From the NCBI RefSeq assembly GCF_901933205.1, contig NC_044572.1, positions 60,794,965 to 60,858,964 on the forward strand: a stretch of 64,000 nt of DNA, given 5' to 3'. The notes under the pieces were generated by a model, which was not told the DNA's origin, did no database searches, and saw nothing but the letters and a program-made list of their open reading frames with translations. This DNA comes from Camarhynchus parvulus (Eukaryota > Chordata > Aves > Passeriformes > Thraupidae). This document shows positions 38,151 through 52,600 of the stretch, piece by piece. Position 1 is the first letter of the stretch. Every line of letters begins with the position of its first letter. The position numbers were made by a program, and so were the translations under genes.

Positions 38151-40570
38151 CTCCTTACAGCTCCCAGCTCCTCACTTATGGCAAGGTCACTGCAAATGAC
38201 CCAGTCCAAGCAGGCCTGCAATAGTCCTAGAGGCTGGACCATGGTCCCATACAACTATACAAGTAATAACAGGAGGCTGTAGAGACTGATTGACCTCAGG
38301 CTCATGTGCATTATATCTGACAGTTCCTTCCAGCTGTCATCCTTTATGGAGACAATCTTTAACCAGGGCCTTCCCTGACCTGCACAGCAAGTCAGCAAAG
38401 TCTGTGTTCTTTCCAGTAACACCTGCATGCTCTGTCTGGGTCCTTTGATCAGCATTGAAACAACCACTTTGCTCACTACTCAAATTTTACCTTGATTACT
38501 ACTACAATAATTCCTCCTGTCCATTCTCTTTTCCTTCTACTTCTCATTTCTCTCTTGCATCATCTGACCATGCAGCCTCTCAAATAAACAAAGGCAGAGA
38601 TGCCACTAGGAACACAAATTTGTAATGTCATGTCATACAGAAACACATCTGGAACTTCCTCCTCCTACATTAACATTAAATTCCAATTTTAATATTCCTA
38701 TTTAAGAGTATAAAATGAATTAATTTTCTCTCTGTAAATTCCCACCATTACTGTATGGCTGCATTGGTGTTTTTCTTGGCAAACATCTCTCTGCCCTCTT
38801 CCATGTTCTTACCTAAGGGTAGGCCCTTGCCTACCTACTTTTTCCTCCCCCAGTCTTTCAGATTACTCCCTCAATCAGCCCTCAAAATTCAAAAAGCACT
38901 TAGATGCTAGACAGAAGGCTGAGCAACTGGGGCTTATTAAATAACTTCCTTTGTGATGTACACTTTGAGCAGGAATAAAACAACCAAAAAGCTCAACTAA
39001 CCAAAGATACAAAAACAAGAGAAAAAAAATCAATTGAGAAAACACAAGCCAAAACCCACCTCCAAAATGTTTAAAACACAGTCTTGTGCTGTTTTTCATT
39101 ATACCCACTTGTTTTACCCTGTTTCTTCATATTTACCTATAAATGCTTCCAGCCAGGACTTGAATCTCTTTTTACATATTTTTATTTTGTGCTGCTATTA
39201 AACTTAGTGACTCAGTATCGTTCCACTACACAAACAATGCACTGTCAAAATAACCTGTCATTCAAGGTCAGACACAACATCTTTAAAAAACAGTGTGATG
39301 CCTGGGTTCTGAGCTTTATTTTTTTTTTGTAATGAGGTGTGTGGGGTGTCAATCACTATGACAGAATCAAAGGACATGACAGCCAGCATTCCAGCCAGCA
39401 CCTGCCACCACAACAGAACGGAGAGATCTTCTAAACAGAAAAAGTTTGCATTTCAAAAATCACAATCACCCAAGCAATGACTTGAAATGAAGAATGAACA
39501 TAGCAGCACAATGTGGACAGATTCAGGATGGGGTTCTGTCACTATTTATCTCCCTGTGCATAGGACAGTTTTATGAAGGAGATGGCAGGTACTTGCTCTG
39601 GGCACTTATCTGGTAATTAGCTGGCTAACAGATGAGTCTGTTTCCTAGAGATCACTAGCAGAGGCTTCATGGCTTTGAAAATACATTACAGTGAATTACA
39701 GGATGTACATTAACTTGTAGTAACACTAGATATCATTTTTTGATGTGCATACCATAGCCTGTCTTATTAGATACCATTTCATAGGATTCCAGCTTGCTCC
39801 TTCTTTAAAGGATCACTGAGATTTTTTTTCTTGGGGGCGAGGACATGTTTTTTAAAATAAGAATTTTAAAATTGTGTTTATAATGCAACAATTTTCCCAG
39901 TTTATTTTGTTGGATGATGAAAGAAAGACAACATGTGAATGTTCAAAGTCTGCTCTACAACTGAGAATATTAAATGAAATATGATATGCTTTTCTAACAG
40001 CACAAGCTTTCAGAGACCATCACCTCCTTGCTTCCCTTTTAAATCTTGAAACAACAGTGACAATTATGTGGAGGTCAATGGTAGCTACAGGCAAAGACAC
40101 AAAAGGCTTCCATCAGAAAGAGTATCCCAGTAAAATGAATACCTAGATCTGAAAATGTATATTCATGTCACAAAAACCACCAATATAACTGAATGATATT
40201 CACATATCAACAGTGAAATGAGTAATACTGGTTTTACTCAAGGGACACTGTCTCTCAAAATCAGGAGAGATTTCAAAGATCTTTCACATACAGCAAAGTA
40301 GAATAAACTGATATATGTACATATTCTTGGCTAAAGCCTTCCCCTTAATCCTAGAATATGTCATAATCCTGAATTTATGGTGTTTTCATTTCTTTCTACA
40401 GAACCAAGCATTAAAATGGAATGTCCCATAGAGACTTATATAATACAACAACCTCAGAGACAAAGGATACAGCCCTTCTTACACTTCAATGTCGTGGGTA
40501 ATAAACATGGTTTTAAAAGTGCATTTTAAATACTTTGCAATGATACTAGGTTCCAGAGTTTCAAATTTCA

Positions 40571-40703
40571 TTCCAGTAGGTATCTGTGGGATCTATATGC
40601 CTCCCTCATTTTACAGAGAGAGAAAAAAATAAGATTGAAATGTCTCCAGTGCCACAATGCAAGTAAGCAATTGGGTCTCTACAATTCAGATTCCAGCTGC
40701 CAG
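40571..40703 (+). repeat. MIR SINE remnant
   Basis: CAGTAGGTATCTGTGGGATC, then CCTCATTTTACAGAGAGAGA, then CAAGTAAGCAATTGGGTCTC and ATTCAGATTCCAGCTGCC follow in order the MIR 3' half ('gaggtaggtactatt...ccccattttacagatgaggaaa...agctagtaagtggcagagc...attcgaacccaggtctgctgcc'). The order and spacing of the blocks make this better than a chance match. It is an old SINE that survived in the last CDKAL1 intron. Confidence 0.5.
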
Positions 40704-41864
40704 CAGAAGCCAACATAGCCTGTAAAATCTTCTATGTCTGTCAAGTTGAAGTTTTAAAATAATTTTCTTAAAGCTAGGCAATGCCTTAATATGCAGGCTC
40801 CTGACAATTTCTCTTACATTTATTTTCACAGACTTTTCTGCCTAGTATTAAACACCTCCAGTTCCTGGGAGTGCAGATGCTCACCAAGCACAGCTGGAAC
40901 CAGACCTTGGCAGAAAGAAGCATTTCATGTGAGCTTAAAATTTAGCAGTTAATACAGTGTGACTGATCTTGATCAACTTTGTGGGTTCAGTGATTATACA
41001 AAGGTTTTCTTTTCACATTGTTGTGGCCCCTTTCCTTTAAGCATCCTTAGCTGTTTTAGGAGGTCTCCCACAGTGCCAGTTAGCATACTTTTGAGCACCT
41101 GAGGGGAGTGTCTGGAAATCTATGTCTCCTTTTTAATTTCACACTCAGCCAAGTTCAGCTGCAGTTAATGGAGGGCTCTCTCATGGAAACATCAAACAAT
41201 GGTTACTTTCTGTGATTAGCAAGCCTAACTGCTCTAACACAATCTCTCTATCCTCAGTCACCACAAATGATTCGTCAGCCCTTCCCCACAAGAAAGATTA
41301 CATGAGAAAAACCTTTCTTGGCTTGCAGTGTATTTTATGCTAGATAATCATGATAGCACCTTGGCACTCTGTCTAAGACATCAAAGAGCCTTAAGTATCC
41401 AATCTGCAGGCTGGAACAAATATCTACCCTCAGGAGAGCCTTCGTATCATTCAGAGGGTGGTCTGACCCAACTGCTGCAGATGTACAGGATTGGAGTGCC
41501 TGAGCAGGGACTTGCACCCTGTCATGCTCAAATACTGACCATTTGTACCCACTGGACCTCAGTCTTATCCCACATGGGTGTTACACAGTGTGCTCTATCA
41601 GGCTGTATCTGATAATTCTGAGGATTAGCTCATAAGGAGAAATTCAGTTCTTCAGGAATTACCCATGAAATAAAAAAAAAAACTGATTTCCTCTTTTTCC
41701 CTGATGTATCATCCCCAGGAATTTTCTTAAATGCTGGAAAGTCAACACTGCAGCTTGCTTGAATTTCTGCTACAAAATTTTAATAATTTTAAGTATCTAT
41801 TTCCAAGCATCTTTAACTGGCCACCATCAAATCTGTTCTGCAGACTAACCTTCTAGCAGACATT

Positions 41865-41940
41865 TTAAACATCTGCCTCATCTTTATCTGTGAAATGGGA
41901 AGACAAAAGCAACATTTCAGGAGGATAATGTAAACATAAA
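41865..41940 (-). repeat. MIR-like SINE remnant, antisense
   Basis: ATCTGCCTCATCTTTATCTG followed by TGAAATGGGAAGACAAAAGC matches the antisense MIR motif 'cctcagtttcctcatctgtaaaatgggaataataa'. Only this block is clear, and the flanks are unrecognisable. Confidence 0.42.
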
Positions 41941-42111
41941 CTTATAACTGTTTCTTAAGCACTCAGAAATGTAGTGTTGGAGGTCACAGGAAAGGTTAGA
42001 AAGAAATAAGTAACTCCCTTGAAAGAGAGGTTTAAAAGGCATGTAACAACACTAATATTACATGACAAACAATGAAGAGGGAAAATATCTAACAGTAGCT
42101 TATTAAATTCG

Positions 42112-42323
42112 ACACTAGAAAAAAATTTTTTACCCAAAGGTTGTCAAGCATTGGAACAGGCTGCCCAGGGAAGTGGCTGAGTCACTGTCCCAGCATGTAT
42201 TTAGAAGATGTGTGGATGCGCCACGTGGGGCCATGGTTTAGTGGTGAGCTTGGCAGTGCTGGGTTAGTGATTGCACTTGATGATCTGTAAGGTCCTTTCC
42301 AACCTAAAAGATTCTGATACTAA
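42112..42323 (+). repeat. CR1 LINE 3' end
   Basis: A CR1 3' untranslated end in the plus orientation. GGTTGTCAAGCATTGGAACA GGCTGCCCAGGGAAGTGGCT, then CATGGTTTAGTGGTGAGCTT, then TTGATGATCTGTAAGGTCCT and TTCCAACCTAAAAGATTCTG are all signature blocks. It is 5'-truncated, as is usual for CR1, so only about 210 bp remain and no coding part is present. It is moderately diverged. Confidence 0.9.
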
Positions 42324-45300
42324 AGGAATAGTCTCAGCTCTGTGCACAAAAAAGTTACATATGGACACGTGTGAAAATACGGCATAAGCACCTAATAAAA
42401 GACTGAAACACAGTACAGCTGGCATTTACACAGAAATGAGGATTGCTAAACTTTCCTCTGTTTAGAAAAGGCTACTGGTCTGTGAGAATACAGCCCATAA
42501 TATTTTAATACAGCTTTCTCTCGTGTTTTGCTGTTGCTTTTGTCTCTAGGTGAATACAAATATTGAGAGCAATTGACTCCTGGACAAGGGGTGTCCTCCA
42601 CATCATTTCAATATGTCTGCCTGGCCTAGGAACTTTTAAACCTACTCACTTCAACAGTGGGAGATCACCAAGGGCTGGTAAAAAAACCCTCACCCAAATC
42701 TAAATCACTGCTTCTGCTGAGGGAAGGGCCAGACCTCAGCCTCAATAATCTATTTTATGCCACCATGCTGCTGACCAGCCTGTACTCCTGAAACTCCAAA
42801 ATTACATTTAGTACTTACACCAACAAAGTTACAAAAAAGTGAGATAAACACAAATAAAACAGAGGATGACCTGAAAGTGGTAAACATATACCAGGTGTCT
42901 ACAGAGACGAGAAATACAAGCCCACAGGGCTTAATGTAGTCTTTAACAAATTGATGGATTTGGATTTTAAGATGTTTCATGTCTCTATACTAAAGCTTAA
43001 GAGCACTACAACAGTTTTCTTTTATCACACAAGATACTCCCCCAAGTATAATTCATTCCTTTCCAGCTCTTAAGAGCTGCACATCTGGCTTTCCCCTGTG
43101 GTTCTGTGACAAAATCTGATTATGCTACAGAATCTTAAGCACTCCTCACTGAAAAAAATAATGAACTAACATTTCTTTGGACAAGAGACACATGAGCTGA
43201 AAAAGGAAAAGAATTCCTGTCATTCTAAGCACTACTTCCATCATTTCACCAAATTAAAGTTCTTGTATTTTGAAAAAACTATCTGTGTCAGAAATGGATA
43301 TTCACAGCTGTCCTTTTTGTATGATAATTATGTTATCTGCACTTATCAGAGATTTTGTATGTGAGAATTGCAAAATAGTTTCCATACGGATAAGATAAAT
43401 CACAGTCACACTGACTGAAATGACTTAACAATCACATGTGAAGTCATGTCAAAACAAGGACGAGAGTTAAAAAAAATCCTCTAGTCCTGGTAACAGGACC
43501 CTTTCCTCAGGACTAGAAATCCATCTGGTTGATATTATGCATAGGTAGTTTTTGTAGCTATGTGATTTTTTTTGACAAAAAGTGCTTGAGTGTACTGCCT
43601 ACACATTTTTGTTCCATCAAAAGTACTTTCACAAACATTTCCAAGCCATTCCAATCCAAAGTGGAGCGTTCGTTCAAATTCTGCCACAGTACATATATAT
43701 ATATAGATATGAAGAAGAATCTATCAATTTGAAAGCCAAGATATTTAGTGAATTATTTTCTCGCATAATACTGTGTCAAGGACCCCCTGATTATACTCAG
43801 ACTAAAGAAAAATAACAGCAATTTCCATGGGGCCTTTTCTTTTTGTTTTGCATTTGACATCTGGCTCTCTAAGCCAGTCAGGTTTCATTCCTTTCACTAT
43901 TTATCAATCGCACATCCATCTCAGGTTGTAGCACTTGGGTGGTCAAACCTTTTTGAGAGGTCATGTGGGTCTACCAAGAGCCTAGACTGCCATGTCTTGC
44001 CAATCTCTCTGCCAGACAGAAATTCATCATGTAATTAATAGCCACGAGCTCTCCTGGTCCACATGTCACACACACATGACACTGACCTGGCAGCCCTTGG
44101 AAAAAAGGGTATTGGATAACACCAAATGAGCCAGGTCAACTCTTTAGGGTGTCCCACACCAGGAGCTGCCCGTTTCTGGAATAAAGACAACATGCTCACA
44201 CACGTGTGCAGAGGGCTTCTTTACACTTTTCAGGCCAAGTCCCACAAACAGTGTTTCTACTGGTAAGATCAGGTAAAAAGGCAAAAAAACCCCAAACTGT
44301 TATAAAGAAGACGTTGATAGAACAGTAAAATCAACACTCATTTCCTGAATTAAGTTGAGCCAGAAACTTGTGATTAACTATTTTCTTATGGGCTGATGAG
44401 CTACCTACAACAAAAATGGTCTGCCTGCAGTCCTTAATTATTCTGTGTGATTGTCATCACCAAGAACAACTAAAAGTCTACATTTCTTCTAGAAAAATAT
44501 TTATAAACATTTTTACACGTATACTTTTAATTTATAAATGATTTGTTAGCCCTTTTCCACAAGAATGAGAAAAATCCATATTATTTCTTTCATACCATGG
44601 TGGCATTAATGAATGTGTAGAATAACTTTGGGTTTGACTTTATACTACTGTATCCTAATTAAAAATTACTTCATGGCAGTGCTTGTTACCTTAGTGATTA
44701 AAAGCTGAAGCACCACTGCAGTACATATATTTTCCTCATCATAATTCCAGTTTTTTATAATATCTAGAATGGAAGAAATATGTCCTAGATCATGATATTA
44801 TTACACCAAATCTGAGTTGTGATCCTGACTCAAGGAAAAGAAATGAAAGTAAATATGCTGGAATTTTAGCATCCCATGGGCTTGAGTTTCAAGCACAGAA
44901 AAGCTGTGCTTGAAGCCATCTGACTCTTTTGGAACCTCAAAACATGAACTGTTTCTCATGCCAACCTCTGAATCTGCTTTGAGTCAACTCCCTGTGAAAA
45001 TGATGAACAAGCTTTGGAATATGTTGTGACGAAAAAGAAAGGCTTAACACCTAAAGGACCCTGCAAACAGATGTAGCACCAACTTTACCTTAATGGGAAC
45101 ATATATGGGCTATCTACACTAACCCTACCACAGCACCACCATAACCTTTCATGCTAACCTGACTAGATCTTTCAATCCAGAATTCCTTCATCCCACTGCT
45201 GGATCAGACCATTACAACAGATCCATTTGTAATTTCTGGCTAGAATGGCTGGCATTATAATAAATCAGTAGAAAAACTTTCTGTGTTTTTAATAAGGGTT

Positions 45301-48300
45301 CCAAGGCCTGAAATAATAAATTGTAGGTGGGGGAACTCTACAAGTAATTTGAATACACAATGGGAAGTAGTCAGAGAAAGGTTATCAAAGATTGGTGTAC
45401 TGTGCACTAACCACAAGTAAAGCTGTCTTTAACAAAGGACTTAAATAACCAGTAATTTTTTGTGTTTCTTTTACTTAATGGTCTTTGATAAAGCCCACAG
45501 GAACAGCTTGCTTTGGAACTTACTGAAAATAAGAACTGATCCTAAAGCTCAGTTTAGGAGTCAGGTCCTGTGAAAACTCATATGCCCTGAGCCAAGTTCC
45601 TTAAAGGGAGAATGCAATTTTTTACAGTGATTATTACCCCTGTAGTTTGAGAAGACTCCTTTAAAAAATATCTTAGTGGGAGAGATTGTAGTAGGAGGGC
45701 AAGGGTTTATTTCTATTGTTGTTTGGTCCAGTTAAAATGCAACAACACACTTTAATAGCTAATGGCATGATAAAAGATCTGCAGGGAATGTTAAACTGGA
45801 TATGGAATACAGCCTGCACAAATACAAAGTTACTGTGTGTGACCTTTGAATAAACAGCAGCTTCTAAGCTTGCTTAGATGCTATAACATTTTGTGGACTG
45901 TCTTTGAGCACACAATCATTCTAATGTGTTCAACAGTCAGAGTAAGTTCTTTGGATATTCTAGGGTAGTTAGGAGCATATCCTCAGTGGACTAAATTTAA
46001 GGATGTGAAGCTCACATCCAATTCAGTGAAGGATGGTATTTGAATTTTTTAAGATATCTCTTCTCCAACATAGCCATCAAATAGAACTTATTACTCAACA
46101 GCAATTTCGTATCAAAGACACAGCCCCTGCAAATGTGCCTTTGAATTTTTATATGCAGACATCTTCCCCAAATGTAATTTAATAGTGTCAAAATCATACA
46201 AAATTAGTTTCTTTCTCTTACTGAAAAGCCTTTACCTCTTCTTCTTATGCTTTCTCCTTATCCTATTACCATTGACACCACAAAATTAAAAACAAACATC
46301 TCCAATCTCTAATAAATCTCTTGTAAGTATATTAAAAGCACAAACATAAATCACTATGTCCAAGTATTATAGAAGTCTGACTGGAAGATTATGATTAAAA
46401 ATGTATCTGGATATCCTACTATAACTCACAATTAATCCTAATATTGCAGAGCAGTTCAATGCTTTTTCAATAGGTTTGTCAGAATAAAACAAAAAAGTTA
46501 CTTTCAAAATATATGTATACCTTAGCAATTCTCATTATCATAAAGGGAATAAGCAAGAACACAAAGGATGATTATTAGACTATTAGAAAGCCATTAATCT
46601 ACTCAGAATCTAATAACGATTTTGAACATGTAATAATATTAAAGGATATAGAACATGGCAGTGTACCTTTAACATGGTTTGGTATTTTTTTTAAAATGAG
46701 CTACACTTTTAAAACAATTTTTAGATAAAAAATAGCTTAATGTCATGACTGTAATTTTTATTGCCCTTCAAAACAATCTCAAAGGTAATGAATCACCTCA
46801 CTTCAATGGTTTTGGCAACAAATACATTTCTAAGAGGTGGATGTTCAACATTCCAGAACTTTGTGCATGTAAATTCAAACCTCCTACTGACCTTTCATTT
46901 GGTGATGGGGAAAGCTGTATCAAGAGCTACATGTGCCTTTTTTTCTGCTGTCCCTTTCAAGTATTGATGTAGAAAGACTATTTTAATTATAGCTTCAATA
47001 AAGGAGGAACAGATAGAAATAACATCCACTCAAGACATAAATATCTGATACCTCTGACTGTGTATTCTCACAGGGAAAGGAGAGATAGGGAAGGAATGGA
47101 GAGAAAACTACTGCCTAAGTGTGCTTTTTGGTGATCTAAGGAGTACTAATAAAAAGAAAAAAGATGACTAAGTACTGCAAACAGAGATAAAATGTACACA
47201 TGGGCTGAATATCCTCCACCTATCTTTGCTGCAGAGGTACAAGATTCAGACCTATGATGATTTTTGTGGACTGGATGTAGATGACTTCCAAAAACAACAT
47301 AAAAACTGAGAAAAGTTGTGACTACTATACTTTTCTCCTGAAAGCCAATTAAAACTTACTGAACATTGGTATATTAAATATTAAAGGATTACCAAAACCA
47401 AATGCTATTTAATTTTTCCCAAAGAGTCTGTTTGTTAGAGATCTGATGGAAAATAAAAAATATTTTAAAAGGATCTCCTAAATATTACCGGGAGTGTCAA
47501 GCAGTTAAAATTACCATGGCTACACATTTCCCTATACCAACAGAGAGCAGAACCTACTCACTGATCTTGCAGTGCAGCATCAGCAGGTTGAGCACTAGAA
47601 ATAATACACAAAAATGGCAGAACAATTTTAGCACTGAGAGTTTTACTTCTGGAGGCAGAAGAGGTAGAACATTTCTGTTTAACTTGTGCTTATTCTCCAG
47701 AAAATGTCTTAGAGCTGAATCCTCCCAGCCATTACTATTTCCAATTCTTGCATGAACTGCACAGGATTAACATAATTATGTATTTTAAGTGATTAAACAG
47801 TGATATTCAGCAAAATAACACTGTCTGTTGAGGAAATGAAAAGTACATAAATTAATGTTCAGTTTCTTTCACCTGAAACGGACTGTGGTGAGCATTTGTT
47901 TGAAAAGGCTCTATGTACTATGTGTTGTTTCAGCTGAGCTTTGATCACTGTAGTTGAAATTCAGCCCTGCCAGAGGGAGGGGCAGAAAGACAACATGCCC
48001 ATTAAATTAAAGACACCAGGACAAAACTTCTAGGTGATGGTCTTATGCTGGCTCTTGGGCTTGCTGCCTTAAATCACCTCTGTGTATTTTAGCTCTTAAA
48101 GCAGGGCAGAGAAATGTGTTGGATCAACACAGTTGCACTACCTTGTGTTCCACTTTGGGAGTCATCAAATGGCTAAATTAAAACATTCATTGAATTAGAG
48201 CAGATAAAGCTGGAAACAAAGAAGTCACCTATCCCATACCCATGACCCAAGGTGGCTGACTTACATCTCTTACAGACGTTGGCTAAGTACATTCCTAAAG

Positions 48301-48851
48301 ATCAGCATTGATTAAAATTCCCCAACCACTACATGCGATTCGAGCCAGTGCTTGTCTAAATCCAGCAAGAAAAATTTTACTCTGCCCATAAGAAAGACTC
48401 GACTGCAAGTTTCAAATTTTAAGCCAAGAAATGGGCATACAACCAGAAGAAAAATTCAACTCAGCTCAATTCCCCAAATGAACAAAGCCAACACAGCATG
48501 CAGATAATGTGCAGATCATGAAAATCAGCATCTATGAAAGAGCACATGACAAATTTCAGGAAAAAATGAGATTTTCAAAGGTCGTTTTATAAAACATCCA
48601 TAGGTGGTATTGAGCTCTGCTCTTCAAAAGGAAATATAGCTCTTCTGACACTAACTTTATAGTAACCTTCATGAAAGAACTGAAGAAAACATAAGGAAAA
48701 AAAGATTATTGAGAAGGATTTTACACCATGTTTTATGACCTCTATTTACAATCAGCAGGGAATACAAGGAACATGTTAAATAAAACAGATTAATACATGC
48801 AAAAGCACTAAGTACTTGTACACTTAGCCCTACAATCAGTTCTTTCAGAGA

Positions 48852-49668
48852 GAATCATTGAACCATAGAATGGTTTGTGTTGGAAGGGATCTTAAAGATG
48901 AGCACCTTCCACTAAATCAGGTTGCTATCTGACTTGACCTTGAACTCTTCTAGAGATGGGACATCCACAGCTTCTCTGGGCAACCTGTTCCAGTGTCTCA
49001 TTCCCTCACAGTACAGAATTTTTTTCTGAATATGTAATCTAAACCCACTCTCTTTCGGTTTGAATGCATTCCCCCTTGTCCTCTCACTATCTGCTCATAA
49101 AACATCCCTCTCCATCTTTGTTGCAAATTCCCTTCAGATACTGGAAGGCCACAATTAGGTTAACCCAAAGTTTCCTCCTTTCCAGGCTACAAACAAACCC
49201 AGTTCTCCCAGTCCTTCCTCATAGGAGAGTTGCTTCATCCCTCTGATCATCTTGGTGGCTTCCTCTGCACTTTTTCTCCAACAGGTCCATGTCCTTCCTG
49301 TACTGGGGACCCCAGAGCTGGATGCAGCACTGCAGGTGGGGTCTCACCAGAAGAGAGGGACAGAATCCTCTCCCTCTCCCTGTTGGCCACTCTGCTTTTG
49401 ATGCAGCCCAGGATGAGGTTGGCCTTCTGGGCTGCAAGTGCACATTGCCAGGTCATGTCCAGCCTCTCACCCACCAGCACTCCCAAGTCCTTCTTGGCAG
49501 GGTTGCTCTCCATCTGTTCATTCCTCAGTCCATGTTCATACCAGGGACTGCCCTGCAGCTCCTTGCACTTGGTCTTGTTAAACATCATGAGATTCCCATG
49601 GGCCCAGTCCTTGAGCTTGGCATTCCAGCCTTCAGGTGAGACAACTGCACCACTCAGTTTAGTGTCAC
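48852..49668 (-). repeat. CR1 LINE, 3' part of ORF2 plus 3' UTR
   Basis: The longest CR1 copy in the window, about 820 bp on the minus strand. Its 3' end is at 48852 (AGAATCATTGAACCATAGAA read on plus) and its truncated 5' end near 49668. The minus-strand frame at 49247-49588 keeps the C-terminal end of the CR1 reverse transcriptase, with NKTKCKELQ, KKDLGVLVGERLDMTWQCAL and AAQKANLILGCIKS in order. The next part (the [23 protein letters not shown] region) is frameshifted. The 3' UTR has a small internal deletion near 48898. It is defective and cannot move by itself. Confidence 0.93.
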
Positions 49669-52600
49669 AAAAAAGGTATCAGAAAGTGATAGGAGAGAGT
49701 TCAGCTGAGCTAACAAAGGGATGTTCCTAAGAATGCAAGAGCACCGAGTAGTGCATCGTATTTTCATAAAGAATTACTTGAAAATTATTTTACATAGAAA
49801 ATGTTCCTTTTTTTGTCAGTATGTTTCTCTTTAATAGAAATTTCGCTAAATTTCTCATATCGCCCTTTATTGGACTTTGTGATACAAAGATCCCTTTGTA
49901 AAGCAGTTTTCTGAGAGAGGTAAAAGGTATATTCTATATTAGTTTATCTTTCGTCTTTGGAAATTCCAATCTTTAGCATTTCTCATACTTTCTACAGTTT
50001 CTGAAATTTTATGAAAGATTCCTCTACTCACACCTCTTTGCCATTTTTTTGATCTAAGATTTGCTTCCTCATTCTCTTTTTGCCCTAAATCTCTAATCTC
50101 TAGTTCCTGTTCAGGAACCAAATTTTCCACCACTTTGAAACTCCAGCACATGTAAAAACTATGTTTATTAATTAACGCACATCTTCCACATTTCCTTCCA
50201 AGTCCTTGAAGGAAGTTTCCAATAGAGAGATCTTAATTCTGACATGATTTCTTTCATTTCTGTTCCAGCAGAAGATATTTTCTTCCCCCTTCTCCATTTT
50301 ATTTTGCCTGCAAGTGAAGCACCCTTTCTACCTGAGATCAGAGAGTTTCCTTTAAGCTATGCTTTGTTGAATTTTCTTGCTGGCAGGCTATAAAGAAGTG
50401 TTTGATATATGCATCTTTCCCGTTTCTTAACATCATAAAAAAAGGCTGGGTGATGTTTTTGCTCATGTAACTAGAAAATATTTGTGGCTAACTGTAAGAC
50501 CAGTAACATAAATCTTCTTCATTAGTGTCCAGAAGAACAACAATGCCACAATAACCTACTGTAGCTAAAATGCAGGGAGAACAAGAGAGAAAATTAAAAA
50601 AAGCAGAATGACCAAAATAATTGGCTGCTAACTGAAAATCAGTGGCTCACTCCTCATTTCCTCCAAAGAGCCCAATGACTTGAATAGCTATTAGCTTAAC
50701 AGGCCAACTGTGGGTATTTCCAAGGCCTAGGAACCACAGAGATGTGCACCAAGATCCCAGACTCACAAAAGGAGACATTGGAAATGGTGGCTCCCAGCAG
50801 ATGCCATTCACAGATGAAGTGTTAGACATGCAGAATATCATCACAGAAACCAATGGAAAACAGCAAACTGAAAGATGTGCCTGTATTTGTTTGAAAAGAA
50901 AGTCAGGCATTATAGAAACATGAAATATGAACATAAAATAATCATGACTGGGGATTAAACAGCCTGTTAAAATTATTTTTTTTCTCTTGTCTTAATTTTC
51001 CATCTGATTAAAACTTCCCACCAAAGGCCCTCAGACTTATGGGGCTTTGATTCTGGCAATGCATTGCAACTCTGGCAGGTAGCCAGCCTTTTATTTTTAT
51101 CCCTTAGCCCTTTGGTCTTTTCTTCATATATTTCTCATCTTGCAGTATTTTTTTCCTCTAGCCACAGAACATATGTAAACAACCAGAATTATTTTTGGAG
51201 TACAGAAGCATAACATACTCTATTTCTGGTTCTAACAAGAGATCATATTCTTGCAGATTCTTACTTTTTTTTCAATTATTAGTTTTGGGCAAACATTTGT
51301 CTGTAAACAGGATACATTTATTAGGTACTTTATGCTGCTGAGAAACAGTCAAGATCCTTAAATATGGCCAAATAAAACTAATACAAATATTAAAATTGTT
51401 TTTTTTTTCTAAATTAGATTACATTTAGACTGTTGACACACACTGCTGACTTTTCAAAAATATTATCCAAAGATAATATACTCAACACTATATGCATTGC
51501 AAACCTACCTCCAAATCCTAAAAGACAAGTTTACCAGAGTGCTTAAGAACATAGAAAACACGCTAAATTGCTTTCTGAATCTCAAAATGTTGAAGTGCAC
51601 TCTTAATGCTTTGTGAGCTTCAAGCCTACCTCAATGAAAGGATGTAACATCTACAGCATTTACGTCTTTTTTTTGTTCTTGTGAAACTTAACAGAACTAA
51701 ATCTTGATCAGAGCTTTGACGTACTTAGTCACTGATATTTGTAATTGCAGTTAGTAACTTGTGACAGGTTTGTTTTGTCTGAATGTTCATTTTAAGGTTA
51801 TTGTCACTACTTTTTAATGTCCAGCTCACATACATCCTATCTTAGATTTACTAGAACCAAATTCAAAACTGCCTTTACACATGTTCATGCTTTATTGACC
51901 TCAACTTTCATCTATATCTCCTGTGCAATATATGCCTTCTCAACATGGTTCTCTTACTGAATCAGCAACTGTCCGTTTTAAATCCAAGTGAGTCTACAGT
52001 AGATCTGTCAACCAAAATTTCCAAATGTGCTTGCTCTCCAAAACAGCCATCCTGTAAAACTGTGCCACTTGAAGACATCACTCCTTTTTGAGTGGCTTTT
52101 ATAAGAAAATTCATGCTGAAGTTTAAAAAAAATCCTGGCAAATACTTGTGCATTTTACTACTTAGTATGTCCACAACAATCACTAAGTCTGATTGCTTTG
52201 ACAGCTTTTTAACCTCATCTGCCGACTCCAAGACTCTTTTGTCCTTCCCATCCCAAATTCTGCCACAGAGCCTAACATTACTGAATGTCAAGATCTTCCA
52301 CCATCTACTTGGTTACAGTTTTTTCCTTAAAGAGCCTAATAACTATAAGACATTCTACATCATTAGTATAATAATGTGTTCTTCATACACTGAAAAAGCA
52401 TGAAATGCTAGAAATACTCTGAATTAATTCTGTATATATTTCCCTCCTTACTTGTCACAGACATACAACGTGTGAATATTTTATGGACACTCTAAACTGT
52501 CCTTTGTGTTTTTGCATTTTGCAGTCCCACTTTTTCAGTCAAATCTGTTGACTCCAGTTGGCGACCTACTTCTTTTATTTCTTTGGACCAATTTGCTGCC

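Noticed and set aside
49247..49588. 113-codon minus-strand frame considered as a gene
   Set aside because: It is the fossil reverse-transcriptase C-terminus of a CR1 LINE, frameshifted downstream.
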